Translations under genes and position numbers: made by a program
Notes under the pieces: model-generated
The model's database searches: none
What the model was told of the DNA's origin: nothing
Seen by the model: only the letters and a program-made list of their open reading frames with translations
NCBI RefSeq assembly: GCF_000021745.1
Contig: NC_011666.1
Span: forward strand, 3,313,001-3,377,000
Reading direction: 5' to 3'
Source: Methylocella silvestris BL2
GTDB taxonomy: Bacteria > Pseudomonadota > Alphaproteobacteria > Rhizobiales > Beijerinckiaceae
Length of the DNA: 64,000 nt
In this document: in pieces, positions 31,679-40,396 of the stretch
Position numbering within the stretch: the first letter of the stretch is position 1
How the letters are laid out: each line of letters starts with the position of its first letter

Positions 31679-32671
31679 ATGAACCGCTCGCGCATCGACG
31701 CCGCAAGCCTTGCTCCTTACCGCGATTATCTGCTCGAGGACGCCTTCATCCCCGAGCTGCCGAATTATTATCGCGGCAAGGTGCGGGAGAATTACGATCT
31801 CCCGAATGGCGAGCGCATCCTGATCGCGACCGATCGCGTCAGCGCATTCGACCAGAATCTGGCGTCGATCCCCTTCAAGGGGCAGGTGCTGACCGATATC
31901 GCCCGCTTCTGGTTCGAGGCGACCGCCGATATCTGCCCCAATCACGTCCGCGCCAATCCCGACCCCAATGTGGTGGTCGTCGAGCGGCTCGAGATGATGC
32001 CGGTTGAAATCATTGTGCGGGACTATCTCGCGGGCTCCACGGCGACGTCGATCCTCACCATGTACAAGGCCGGCGCGCGGCGGATGTACGGGCTCGACTT
32101 TGCCGACGGCTTGCGCGCCAATGAGAAGCTGCCGCAGACGATCGTCACGCCGACCAGCAAGGCGGGACATGGCTCGCATGACGCGCCGCTGACGGCGGAC
32201 GAAATTCTTGATTCCGGGCTGTTGACGCCGCGGCAGTGGGAAGACGTCTGCGAGAAAGCCCTGGCGCTCTTTACGCGTGGGCGCGAGATCGCCGCCGGGC
32301 GCGGCCTCATTCTCGCCGATACGAAATATGAGTTCGGTTTCAATGCCGAAGGCCATATCGTTCTCGCCGACGAAATCCATACGCCAGACAGCAGCCGCTA
32401 TTGGCTGGAGGAAACCTATCCAGAGCGGCTCGAAAGCGGCGGCGCGCCGGATAGTCTCGATAAGGATTTCATTCGCAACTGGGTCAGCGCCCGCTGCGAT
32501 CCCTATCGCGATCCGATCCCGCAAATCCCGCCGGATGTGATCCTCGAGGCTGCGGCGACCTATATCCGCACCTTCGAGACCATCTCCGGCAGAAGCTTCG
32601 TGTTTCCCGAGGATCAGTCCGCCCCGCTCGACCGGATCCGCGCCAATCTCGCCTTTTACTGGACGCGATAG
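31679..32671 (+). CDS. purC: Phosphoribosylaminoimidazole-succinocarboxamide (SAICAR) synthase
   Basis: A 330-residue ATP-dependent ligase that joins CAIR and aspartate in purine synthesis. Family landmarks are [20 protein letters not shown] near residue 30, [23 protein letters not shown] near residue 105 and [20 protein letters not shown] near residue 210. Length is that of the longer fungal/alphaproteobacterial form rather than the about 240-residue E. coli type. A GGAGAGGGGG ribosome site precedes ATG 31679. It lies 20 nt after typA. Confidence 0.95.
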   Translation: MNRSRIDAASLAPYRDYLLEDAFIPELPNYYRGKVRENYDLPNGERILIATDRVSAFDQNLASIPFKGQVLTDIARFWFEATADICPNHVRANPDPNVVVVERLEMMPVEIIVRDYLAGSTATSILTMYKAGARRMYGLDFADGLRANEKLPQTIVTPTSKAGHGSHDAPLTADEILDSGLLTPRQWEDVCEKALALFTRGREIAAGRGLILADTKYEFGFNAEGHIVLADEIHTPDSSRYWLEETYPERLESGGAPDSLDKDFIRNWVSARCDPYRDPIPQIPPDVILEAAATYIRTFETISGRSFVFPEDQSAPLDRIRANLAFYWTR

Positions 32672-32690
32672 GCGCTCGGGATCCGGCTGC

Positions 32691-33260
32691 TCAGCTAGCG
32701 TCGACCGCCTTCGCCGCCTCATCGAGAATGGCGGTGATTCGGGCGAGCTCCTCCGCGCTGAGCGGGCCGCGCGACGTCCTGAGACGGAGCGCCGTCTTGA
32801 CATTCTCCATTGCGCGGATGACCTGCGGCGCCGGGCCGCCGCCGTGGCGCGTGTTGATGTCGGCCATGCGCTCGAAAATCGCCGAGACGGTTGGTTCCTT
32901 GTCGCGCAGCAGCGCCTCGCCGTCCGGCGTTATCGCATAGAGCTTGCGGGGCCCGTCGGTCTCCTGGACCCGGATCGCGCCCATTTCTTCGAGAAGCGTC
33001 AAGGTCGGATAGATAACGCCCGGGCTCGGCGCATAAGCGCCGCCGAGCCGGTCCTCGATCGCTTTGATGATCTCATAGCCATGCGAAGGCTTCTCAGAGA
33101 TCAATTTCAGGACGACGAAGCGAAGGTCTCCTTGCTCGAACATGCGTTGCCGCCCGCCGGGGCGGCCGTGGCGGCGAAACAGCCCCTCAGGGCCGCATCC
33201 CTCGCGGCGCGAGGCCTCTTCGCGATGGGCGAAGGCGTGGAAATAAGGGTGAAATCTCAA
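32691..33260 (-). CDS. PadR family transcriptional regulator
   Basis: A 189-residue regulator. The winged-helix domain starts about residue 45 (GDLRFVVLKLISEKPSHGYE, GVIYPTLTLLEEMGAI, RKLYAITPDGEALL) and is followed by a dimerising helical C-terminus. The first 45 residues are His/Arg/Gly-rich, as in Vir-type PadR proteins with an N-terminal extension. The start at TTG 33260 is uncertain; ATG 33143 gives only the core domain. A perfect 10-bp inverted repeat of TATATC type lies 40-70 nt upstream, probably its own operator. Confidence 0.88.
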   Translation of the reverse strand: MRFHPYFHAFAHREEASRREGCGPEGLFRRHGRPGGRQRMFEQGDLRFVVLKLISEKPSHGYEIIKAIEDRLGGAYAPSPGVIYPTLTLLEEMGAIRVQETDGPRKLYAITPDGEALLRDKEPTVSAIFERMADINTRHGGGPAPQVIRAMENVKTALRLRTSRGPLSAEELARITAILDEAAKAVDAS

Positions 33261-33301
33261 TTGTGTTACTTTCGGTTTGGAGATTATCGAAAAACTGTAT
33301 C

Positions 33302-33331
33302 TCGATATATCTGAGTTGAAAGATATATCGA
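33302..33331. promoter_or_regulatory. Palindromic operator upstream of padR-like gene
   Basis: TCGATATATC and GATATATCGA face each other across a 10-nt spacer, a perfect 10-bp inverted repeat in the only AT-rich stretch of the area. It sits about 40 nt upstream of the PadR gene, so autoregulation is likely. It may also affect the divergent L,D-transpeptidase gene, although that starts 160 nt away. Confidence 0.7.
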
Positions 33332-33490
33332 ACTTTATCGTTTGCAAGCGATTTTTTGAGAAATTTGGCGGCGCGCCCGGCGAGCTTGGCCGCAAGCATT
33401 GAACCGAAACAATTTCAAGGCGTGACTTCTATGCAATATCGCGGGGCGTTTTTCTGTTTTACGGTGCTTGAAATTCCATTCCCTTAACCA

Positions 33491-34252
33491 ATGAATCGCC
33501 CCATGCCCCAGTTGAATCGCCGTTCTCTTCTCGCTGGCGTCTCCTCCGCTGCAGCATTAGGCCTTGGCGGCTGCGTCGGCGGCCAACAAAGTCAGATCGC
33601 CGCGAATGTGCCCGCCGGAGCTCCCTCCTCGGCGCCCGCGGGCGCGGTCCTGTCCCAGGCAGGCGACTTCAATTCGATGTATGGCGAGGTAAAGGACGGC
33701 AAATTCGTCGTTCCCGCGGTCAGACAATCCGATCTTGGCCCCGCATTCCGCCGTTCGGAAGTCGCCTATTCCGGTTCTGAGGCGCCTGGAACCATCGTCA
33801 TCGATCCGACGGCGCATTATCTGTACCTCGTCGAGTCGGGCGGCAAGGCGATGCGTTACGGCATCGGCGTCGGCCGGGAAGGCTTTGCCTGGTCGGGCGC
33901 TTCGACCGTCAACAGCAAGCAGGAATGGCCGGACTGGTATCCGCCGAAGGAAATGCTCGAGCGCCGCCCCGAATTGCTGAAGCAGATGAGCCAGTTGCAG
34001 AGCGGGACCGGCATGCCCGGCGGCCCAAGCAACCCGCTCGGAGCCCGCGCCCACTACCTCTATCAGGGCAAGGTCGATACGCTGTATCGAATCCACGGCA
34101 CCAACGAGCCGGCGACGATCGGCCAGAGCGTCTCTTCAGGCTGCATCCGCATGGTCAATCAGGACGTGATGGATTTGTATCAGCGCACAAGCGTTGGGAC
34201 CAAGGTCGTCGTCCTTGGCTCGGCGCAGCCGGTCAAGGTGGCGCATTCCTGA
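33491..34252 (+). CDS. L,D-transpeptidase (YkuD), Tat/lipoprotein-type signal
   Basis: A 253-residue cell-wall enzyme. The N-terminus has a twin-Arg motif NRRSLL and a lipobox LGGC near residue 28, so it is probably a Tat-exported lipoprotein. The YkuD catalytic domain covers about residues 95-245, with the active-site motif HGTNEPATIGQSVSSGCIRM holding the catalytic Cys. Such enzymes make 3-3 crosslinks or attach proteins to peptidoglycan. It ends 44 nt before a shared terminator hairpin. Confidence 0.93.
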   Translation: MNRPMPQLNRRSLLAGVSSAAALGLGGCVGGQQSQIAANVPAGAPSSAPAGAVLSQAGDFNSMYGEVKDGKFVVPAVRQSDLGPAFRRSEVAYSGSEAPGTIVIDPTAHYLYLVESGGKAMRYGIGVGREGFAWSGASTVNSKQEWPDWYPPKEMLERRPELLKQMSQLQSGTGMPGGPSNPLGARAHYLYQGKVDTLYRIHGTNEPATIGQSVSSGCIRMVNQDVMDLYQRTSVGTKVVVLGSAQPVKVAHS

Positions 34253-34295
34253 TCCGGCCTGCGCCCGCTGTGGCGCGGTAAGCTGAATGCAACGG

Positions 34296-34327
34296 CGCCT
34301 GGCTCATGAGCCAGGCGTTTTATTTTT
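34296..34327 (+). terminator. Strong bidirectional terminator
   Basis: CGCCTGGCTC-AT-GAGCCAGGCG is a perfect 10-bp hairpin followed by TTTTATTTTT. It separates the L,D-transpeptidase gene (forward) from mutM (reverse), whose stop lies inside the T-rich tail. Its upstream A-rich side is weak, so it may serve chiefly the forward gene. Confidence 0.85.
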
Positions 34328-35198
34328 GACACATGCTGCAGAAAAAACTCGACCGGCCACCTTGCGTGATTCGCGAGATTTCGCCTTTGCAGCCGGGCGT
34401 CGGACAAGGATGCAGCGCGCGGTCGTAGACCCGAAAGTTGTGCTGAAAATAACCCAGAGCGCCATTGGTCTGGCGATGATCGCGCAGCGAGGAGCCGCCG
34501 GCCGCGACCGCCTCTTCAAGCACCTCGCGGATCGTGTCGGCGAGCCGGTTCGCCCGCTCCGTTGGCCGCCCCGATTTCTTGGTGAGGCTGCCCGCCTGCC
34601 GCAGCGGCGATAGGCCGGCGCGATGCAGGGCCTCGCAGACATAAATATTGCCCAGCCCGGCGACGAGGCTTTGGTCGAGCAGCGCGGCTTTTAGCGACGT
34701 TGTTTTCCCGGCGAATAGCCGGGCGAGCGCGGCGCCGCTCAATTCATTGCCAAGAGGTTCGACGCCAAGCGATCGGAACAGCGGATGCGCCGCAAGATCG
34801 GCGCGCGCTGCGATCTGCATGAAGCCAAATCGGCGCGGATCATTGTAGACAATTCGCCCTCCGCTGGTGAGGGTGAAGACGACGTGGTCATGCGCGGCGT
34901 TTTTTGGCGGCGCCCCGCGGGGCGAGAGGGTTTTGGCGGGGCCGGCTTGCTCAACGCGAAAGGAGCCCGACATGCCAAGATGCATGATCAGGACATCGCC
35001 GTCATCGAGATCGGCCAGAAGATATTTTGCCCTGCGGCCGAGCGCCAGAATGCGCCGGCCGGCGAGGCGCTCGGGAAAGCGGTCTGGAAAGGGAAAGCGG
35101 AGATCGGGCCGCCGCTGATCGACGCTCAGAATGCGCGCTCCGACCATCACAGGCTCAAGTCCGCGCCGCACGGTTTCGACTTCGGGCAATTCGGGCAT
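34320..35198 (-). CDS. mutM: Formamidopyrimidine-DNA glycosylase (8-oxoG repair)
   Basis: A 292-residue DNA repair enzyme. The mature N-terminus [13 protein letters not shown] carries the catalytic Pro/Glu. The essential Lys is in [11 protein letters not shown] near residue 60. The helix-two-turn-helix contains [20 protein letters not shown]. The C-terminal zinc finger reads [11 protein letters not shown] then FFCSMCQK. Start was set at ATG 35198, since the protein must begin M-P-E-L; an upstream frame adds 12 residues and would block catalysis. Confidence 0.97.
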   Translation of the reverse strand: MPELPEVETVRRGLEPVMVGARILSVDQRRPDLRFPFPDRFPERLAGRRILALGRRAKYLLADLDDGDVLIMHLGMSGSFRVEQAGPAKTLSPRGAPPKNAAHDHVVFTLTSGGRIVYNDPRRFGFMQIAARADLAAHPLFRSLGVEPLGNELSGAALARLFAGKTTSLKAALLDQSLVAGLGNIYVCEALHRAGLSPLRQAGSLTKKSGRPTERANRLADTIREVLEEAVAAGGSSLRDHRQTNGALGYFQHNFRVYDRALHPCPTPGCKGEISRITQGGRSSFFCSMCQK

Positions 35199-35437
35199 CG
35201 GGCATCCATGAGCATGACGCCGAACACTCTGCAAGGTTTTCGCGTCAAACCTTAGGAAGAGCAGAAGGCAACGTTTGGCGCAGAGGGTCGTGAGCCTCAG
35301 ATGGCGCTTGCGGCGCCGAAATGCTTTAACCGCTGGCGCGCGGCCATTTGTCTCGTGTTCAGAAGGCTTTGGGTCAAGGCGAATCAGCGCGGGATCGGCT
35401 GATTTCCGCGGATCGCGCAGGCGCGCTTGGGTTTTTG

Positions 35438-36601
35438 ATGATGATCGCGACAGTCTTTAGTTTTGCCGGAGCCATTTGGCTTTGCGTCGCCGTGGCGCTG
35501 CTTTTGATGACGCTCGTCTGTGGCCTTGCCCAGCCCTATGTGCAAAGGCGGCGCGCGAGCGCGACCGCTCGTCCTGCGGTCTCGGCGATCCTGCCAATCA
35601 AACATGTCGATCCCGGCTTTGACATCACGCAGGGCTCGATCTTCACGCAGGACTATCCCGACTATGAAATTCTGATCAGCGCGGCTGAGGCGGATTCTCC
35701 GGCCTTGTCTGCGGCGCGGCGAATTGCGGCGAGCAATCCCTCCCATCCCTGCCGATTTATCCATTCGTCCAGCGCTTTTGCCATCAGCCCGAAGCTCAAC
35801 AATATCGCCGCGCCTCTGTCCGAAGCGCGCCATGATGTCGTTATGACAAAGGATTCGAACATCGCGCTCGACCCGGACGCCATGACCGCATTCCTGCGAA
35901 ATCTGACGCCGGATGTCGGGCTCGTGGTCGGCATCCCGGTCGCCGTCGGGCCGGAAAGTTTTGCCGCCCGGATCGAGGCGAGCCTTCTGAACGCCCACGC
36001 CCGCCTCCTGCTTTCAGCCTCGGCGCTGGGCATTGGTTTTGGGGTCGGCAAGGTGATGGTTTTTCGGCGCGGCGACCTCGAACGCGCCGGCGGCGTCAAG
36101 GCGATGAGCCAGAATCTGGCGGAGGATACGGCGCTCTCGATGGCCATGGCGGGGATCGGCCTTAAAACCGTGTTCGCGCACCGCACGATCCGGCAGGAGG
36201 TTGGGGGGCGCAGCCTCAAAGCCGTTTTTCAACGGCAGGCGCGCTGGGCCGTGATTCGCCGCGCCAATGAATTGTCCTATGCGCTGGAGCCGCTTGCGAG
36301 TCCTTTGCCGGCTGCGCTCGCAGCCGCGCTCGCCGCGCCGCTTGCCGGATGGGCGGCTCCGGCGGCCTTTGGCGTCACGCTCGGCGGATGGTTTTGCGCC
36401 GAAATCGCTTTTGCCGCCGCTAAGGGCTGGGAGATCTCTCTGTGGTCCCCCCTGGCTTATCTCGGCCGGGAACCGCTCGCGCTCGCCGCCTGGCTGCGCG
36501 GCTGGACCACGCATGAGGTCATCTGGGCGAGCCATAAGTTTGATGCGCGCAGCGGCGCTCCGGCGCCCCGGCAAAACAGATCATCCCGCGAGGAGGTCTA
36601 G
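35438..36601 (+). CDS. Glycosyltransferase family 2, ceramide glucosyltransferase/HpnI-like
   Basis: A 387-residue membrane-bound GT21-type glycosyltransferase. An N-terminal membrane helix ([20 protein letters not shown]) is followed by the GT-A domain: [39 protein letters not shown] (D2), [14 protein letters not shown] (D3) and the [10 protein letters not shown] (Q/RxxRW) motif. C-terminal membrane segments follow. Candidates are a hopanoid HpnI-type sugar transferase or a ceramide glucosyltransferase. No other hop genes are visible. Start at the ATG pair 35438 is preferred over TTG 35348. Confidence 0.85.
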   Translation: MMIATVFSFAGAIWLCVAVALLLMTLVCGLAQPYVQRRRASATARPAVSAILPIKHVDPGFDITQGSIFTQDYPDYEILISAAEADSPALSAARRIAASNPSHPCRFIHSSSAFAISPKLNNIAAPLSEARHDVVMTKDSNIALDPDAMTAFLRNLTPDVGLVVGIPVAVGPESFAARIEASLLNAHARLLLSASALGIGFGVGKVMVFRRGDLERAGGVKAMSQNLAEDTALSMAMAGIGLKTVFAHRTIRQEVGGRSLKAVFQRQARWAVIRRANELSYALEPLASPLPAALAAALAAPLAGWAAPAAFGVTLGGWFCAEIAFAAAKGWEISLWSPLAYLGREPLALAAWLRGWTTHEVIWASHKFDARSGAPAPRQNRSSREEV

Positions 36602-36622
36602 AAAAGTTCGGGCGCCGCGCGT

Positions 36623-37291
36623 TCAGTCGGCGGCGGCGCGCTCGCGCTTCTGCTTCTCGTGCTGCGTCCCGAACACATAATCCCACCACGGCGCGCTGAC
36701 GCCGAAGCCGCGCGTCGGATCGCGGAAATGATGCATCAGATGGAGACGGCGCAGCGTCTGGCCAAGGCGCGTCGTCGGATGCGCATGATGCGTATAATAA
36801 TGCACCATGTCATAGGCGAGGTAGCCGATGATGAAGCCCATCAGCACCGGATAGCCGTAGGGGAGGCCGAACAGCACCCGGACGACCAGAAAGGCGATCA
36901 GCATGATCGGAATGCTGAGCAACACCGGCATGACGAGCCTCAGCGGATCGTTTGGATGATCATGATGCACGCCGTGGATCAGGAAATGCAGGCGCTCGCC
37001 GAATTTGCTCGGATGCTTGTAGTGGAATGGAAAGCGATGGCCGAAATATTCCGTCAACGTCCAGAGAAGATAGCCGGACGCTCCCGCAATCAGGACCACG
37101 GGAAGACTGAAAGCCTGAAGGCTCCAGACCGCGAGCAGGATAATCACCGGCGTATAGACGAAAAGCGGCGTCGACCAATGGACGCGGGACAGCTTGTCCA
37201 GCAAGGCGTTCTCGAAAAGCCGCGGCGAAGCCTTCAGGCGGTCGACATGCTGGGGAATCGTGTAATCGAAATTGTTTTTGGTCTGCGTCAT
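36623..37291 (-). CDS. Fatty-acid hydroxylase / sterol desaturase superfamily
   Basis: A 222-residue di-iron membrane hydroxylase. Histidine boxes are GHRFPFHYKH near residue 85, HFLIHGVHHDHPND near residue 105, YYTHHAHP near residue 165 and RLHLMHHFRDP near residue 185. The pattern is that of ceramide/fatty-acid 2-hydroxylases (Fah1/Scs7 type). It is convergent with the ceramide-glucosyltransferase-like gene, which suggests, but does not prove, a shared role in sphingolipid or hopanoid modification. Confidence 0.88.
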   Translation of the reverse strand: MTQTKNNFDYTIPQHVDRLKASPRLFENALLDKLSRVHWSTPLFVYTPVIILLAVWSLQAFSLPVVLIAGASGYLLWTLTEYFGHRFPFHYKHPSKFGERLHFLIHGVHHDHPNDPLRLVMPVLLSIPIMLIAFLVVRVLFGLPYGYPVLMGFIIGYLAYDMVHYYTHHAHPTTRLGQTLRRLHLMHHFRDPTRGFGVSAPWWDYVFGTQHEKQKRERAAAD

Positions 37292-37490
37292 ATCGGCATG
37301 GCTCCCGCGCGCCCTTAAGCCAGCTTCTTAAAGCAATTTGCTGCAAATCCAAAGATTCAGATCAAATCGCTCAGCTGGATGGGCTATCCGCGTCGATAGA
37401 TCGCGCCGGATTTATGCGTTCGCCCACCGCCTTCTCTTTGCAATCGAATCGATCCGACTGGAATAGGCTCGGCGCAAGCGAGAGAAGAGG

Positions 37491-38465
37491 TCAAATGCCG
37501 CGATCTAATTCATGGACGCTGAATAGATCGCCGTCGTCCGTCCACACTCGCCGGCAAGACCATCCCGCCAGCTCAGCCAACGCCTGAAATTGCGCGATCG
37601 AATATTTGTAAGAGTTTTCCGTGTGGATGCTTTCGCCCGCTTCGAGCGGGAACAGGCAGCCGAGCAAGCCGATTTTTTGCCGGCGCCGGCTGACGAGATG
37701 CATTTCGATCCGGCTTTCCGCCGCGTAGAAGCGGGCTTCGTGGCGGAAGCTTTGCAGATCGAAATCGGCCCCGAGCTCTCGATTGAGGCGCGCCAAAATA
37801 TTGAGATTGAACGCCGCGGTGACGCCCGCGGCGTCGTCATAGGCCGGAATGAGGATCGAGACGTCTTTCAAAAGATCGACGCCAATGATCAACCTTCCGC
37901 CATCGCCTAGACCCTGCGCCATATGCGTCAGGAGGGCGGCGGCGTCCGCCGGCGCGAAATTACCGATCGTGGAGCCCGGGAAAAAGCCCGTCCGCGGCCG
38001 CCGCGAAAGGCTGGCGGGCAGGATCAGGGGCGCCGAAAAATCGCCGAGCGTCGGGATGACGCGGAGAGTCGGGAAGCGGCGGCCAAGCCGCGCCGAGGCT
38101 TCGGCGAGCGCGCTTTGCGACACGTCGATCGGCGCGTAGGCGGCCAGATTTGGCAACGCGTCAAGAAGAATTTCCGTCTTGCGGCTCGATCCAGAGCCAT
38201 ATTCGACCAGCACCGCGCCGGGCGGCGTATGAGCGGCGATCGCGGGCGCCGCTTCTGCGAGGATCGCCGCCTCGGTGCGGGTCGGATAATATTCCGGCAG
38301 ACGCGTGATCTCTTCGAACAGGTCGCTGCCGCGCGCGTCATAGAAGAGGAAGCTCGGCAGGGATTTTTGCGGGCGCGAGAGTCCGTCCAGGACGATCTGC
38401 GCAATTGGACTCGTCGCTGCGTCCTGAACGCCGCCTAGCTTTTTTTCTGCGATCTGGGACATCAC
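37491..38465 (-). CDS. egtD: L-histidine N-alpha-methyltransferase
   Basis: A 324-residue SAM-dependent enzyme that makes hercynine, the first step of ergothioneine synthesis. Family landmarks are LPSFLFYDARGSDLFEEITR near residue 37, LPEYYPTRTEAAIL, VEYGSGSSRKTEILLDAL (SAM site), GFFPGSTIGNFAPADAAALL and IHTENSYKYSIAQF. Its start overlaps the stop of egtB by 4 nt, so the two are an operon. Confidence 0.95.
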   Translation of the reverse strand: MMSQIAEKKLGGVQDAATSPIAQIVLDGLSRPQKSLPSFLFYDARGSDLFEEITRLPEYYPTRTEAAILAEAAPAIAAHTPPGAVLVEYGSGSSRKTEILLDALPNLAAYAPIDVSQSALAEASARLGRRFPTLRVIPTLGDFSAPLILPASLSRRPRTGFFPGSTIGNFAPADAAALLTHMAQGLGDGGRLIIGVDLLKDVSILIPAYDDAAGVTAAFNLNILARLNRELGADFDLQSFRHEARFYAAESRIEMHLVSRRRQKIGLLGCLFPLEAGESIHTENSYKYSIAQFQALAELAGWSCRRVWTDDGDLFSVHELDRGI

Positions 38466-39751
38466 GCCTCATCTGCCAGTCGCAACCCGCTGAATTGCCA
38501 GCGCTGATGCGGGTAAAAGAAGTTCCGATAGGTTTTACGCGCATGCCTCTTCGGCGTTACGCAGGACGATCCGCGCAGCACCTGCTGGCTGCACATGAAC
38601 TTGCCATTATATTCGCCGATCGCGCCCGGCTGCGGCCGATAGCCCGGGTACGGCGAATAAGCGCTCTGGGTCCATTGCCATGCGTCTCCGAACATTTGAC
38701 GCAAGGCGCCGCGCGGCCCGGCGGGGAGCGGACGCAACGCATCGTGCTCCAGCATATTGCCAGCGACGGCGACCCCCTCGGCGGCGGCCTCCCACTCGAA
38801 TTCAGTCGGAAGCCTCTTGCCGGCCCAGCGCGCAAAAGCGTCCGCCTCATAATAGCTGACGTGGGCGACCGGAGCTGCCGGATCGATCGTCTGCAAGCCC
38901 CAAAGCGTCATCTCCTCCCAATGATTCTGGTTCTGCTCCCAATAGAGCGGCGCGCGCCAGCCTTCCTTCGTCACCTTCGCCCATCCATCGGCGAGCCAGA
39001 GCGTGGGCGTAAGGTAGCCGCCATCCGCCATGAATTCCATCCATTCGCCATTGGCGACAAGGCGGTTTGAAAGTTTGAAGGGCCGCAGGAAGGTCTGATG
39101 CTGCGGGGATTCATTGTCGAAGGCGAAGCCGTGTCCCTCATGTCCGGCGAACCGCAGCCCGCCCTCAAACGACAGAAAGACCATGTCGTCGAGATCCTGG
39201 CGGACGGAAGGTTTGGCGCTTTCCCGATAGGCGGGACGCAGCGGATTTTGCGCAAACAGCGCAAGAATGTCCGTGAGCAGCAGCTCCTGATGCTGTTCCT
39301 CATGATTGACGCCGATTTCGACTGTCCTCAAAAGGTCCGAATCCTCCGACCGCGCCGAGGCAAAGAGCGTGTGGAGCTGTTCGTCGACATAGGCGCGATA
39401 GGCCAAAACCTCCGGCGCCGTCGGCCGGGTCAGAAGACCGCGCAGCGCCCGCGGCTGACGCGGCCCCTGATGGTCATAATAGGAATTGAAACAGAAGTTG
39501 AAGCGCTCGTCGAAGATGCGATAGGCCGGAACAAAGGGCTGCAGCACAAAGGTCTCGAAGAACCAGGTCGTATGCGCAAGATGCCATTTGGTCGGGCTTG
39601 CGTCTTCGTTTGCTTGGACCGCTTGGTCTTCCGGCCCGAGATGCGACGCAAGCGCAAGCGTTTGACGCCGAACGGCGAATAAATCGTCAACCAGGCTGGC
39701 AAGGGGCGGCCGTGCGTGCGGCTCAGGAGACGATAGGGCGGACGCGCTCAT
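38462..39751 (-). CDS. egtB: Ergothioneine biosynthesis sulfoxide synthase EgtB
   Basis: A 429-residue non-heme iron enzyme joining hercynine to a thiol. The N-terminal DinB-type domain has PTKWHLAHTTWFFETFVLQP and the iron-binding NHEEQHQELLLTDI near residue 150. The C-terminal FGE-sulfatase fold shows NEWMEFM-like and KRLPTEFEWEAAAEG segments and ends in YRNFFYPHQRWQFSGLRLA. First gene of egtB-egtD. It is the last chromosomal gene before the phage region. Confidence 0.94.
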   Translation of the reverse strand: MSASALSSPEPHARPPLASLVDDLFAVRRQTLALASHLGPEDQAVQANEDASPTKWHLAHTTWFFETFVLQPFVPAYRIFDERFNFCFNSYYDHQGPRQPRALRGLLTRPTAPEVLAYRAYVDEQLHTLFASARSEDSDLLRTVEIGVNHEEQHQELLLTDILALFAQNPLRPAYRESAKPSVRQDLDDMVFLSFEGGLRFAGHEGHGFAFDNESPQHQTFLRPFKLSNRLVANGEWMEFMADGGYLTPTLWLADGWAKVTKEGWRAPLYWEQNQNHWEEMTLWGLQTIDPAAPVAHVSYYEADAFARWAGKRLPTEFEWEAAAEGVAVAGNMLEHDALRPLPAGPRGALRQMFGDAWQWTQSAYSPYPGYRPQPGAIGEYNGKFMCSQQVLRGSSCVTPKRHARKTYRNFFYPHQRWQFSGLRLADEA

Positions 39752-39983
39752 TGCAATGTCTCCGAAGCGCGATTTTCCATCGGCGCCAGTAATAACGACA
39801 AAATCACGGAGCGGGTTCCGCTTCGTGCTTTACCTGCGGACAGCGCGGAGCTGCGCCGACGATCTTTCAATGCCTCGAATGAGGAGCGGCGGCGTGGACT
39901 GGCTATCGCGACAGATGTAGGGCGGCGCGCGCGCTGAACAAGCCTGGTCGATCATGGTCAGCCAGCGACAGGCGGAAGACGCG
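39752..39983. other. Chromosome-prophage transition, no gene or att site identified
   Basis: About 230 bases between egtB and the first phage-associated gene. It has short overlapping frames only. The left attachment site must lie near here if the element is integrated, but without the right end I cannot mark it, and no tRNA gene is present. Confidence 0.4.
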
Positions 39984-40307
39984 TCATGATGCCGCGCGCC
40001 GTCGCAAGGCGCGGCCAAGCACGATCAAGGCCTTCGCATTGATGGCGGGGGTCTCGCCGCCGAAGCCGAACCAGCGCCGCGGCAGGAGCCGCTCGAGCGC
40101 CAGCAGATCTTTGCCCACTGCAATCAGCGTTTGCGGCGCGGCCTCTGAGAGGCCGGGAGCGATGACGTCGAGATCGGCCCGACGATCCGCATAGGCGCGT
40201 GCGCGCCATTTGACGAGATGGGCGACGGTTCGATGGGCCTGAGCGGTAAGCGACGCCGCCAAGTTCACGCGGGGGGAGGATGTGGGGACGGAAAGGCGAG
40301 GGGACAT
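39984..40307 (-). CDS. Small helical protein next to phage repressor, unknown
   Basis: A 107-residue basic, Ala/Arg-rich helical protein (AHRTVAHLVKWRARAYADRR, LIAVGKDLLALERLLPRRWF). No family is recognised. GGAG lies 6 nt before ATG 40307. A repressor-type operator (GGTA-N4-TACC) sits 36-49 nt upstream of its start, so it probably has its own lysogeny-controlled promoter rather than depending on the repressor gene. Confidence 0.55.
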   Translation of the reverse strand: MSPRLSVPTSSPRVNLAASLTAQAHRTVAHLVKWRARAYADRRADLDVIAPGLSEAAPQTLIAVGKDLLALERLLPRRWFGFGGETPAINAKALIVLGRALRRRAAS

Positions 40308-40342
40308 GGGGACGCTCCGGCGATTGACCGAAGCAAGATAGC

Positions 40343-40356
40343 AGGTATTATTACCT
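40343..40356. promoter_or_regulatory. Repressor operator site 3
   Basis: AGGTATTATTACCT contains GGTA-N4-TACC, the same pattern as the two sites at 41069-41105. A degenerate half-match (GGTATTAAGGCC) follows at 40364. It lies between the 3' end of the repressor gene and the small reverse gene. Confidence 0.6.
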
Positions 40357-40396
40357 ATAAATCGGTATTAAGGCCTAATGACAAGCAATCTTACCG

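Noticed and set aside
29787-31706. 639-codon open frame on the reverse strand opposite typA
   Set aside because: It is the antisense of a clear TypA gene; GC-rich third positions keep the reverse frame open. The product shows no family pattern and is full of His/Arg/Asp.
35213-35250. rho-independent terminator upstream of mutM
   Set aside because: It lies upstream of the mutM start and lacks a T run; it fits better as a degenerate dispersed palindrome.
39752-40000. Left attachment site of the prophage
   Set aside because: No tRNA gene or convincing repeat is visible, and the right end is not in the window, so a core sequence cannot be defined.
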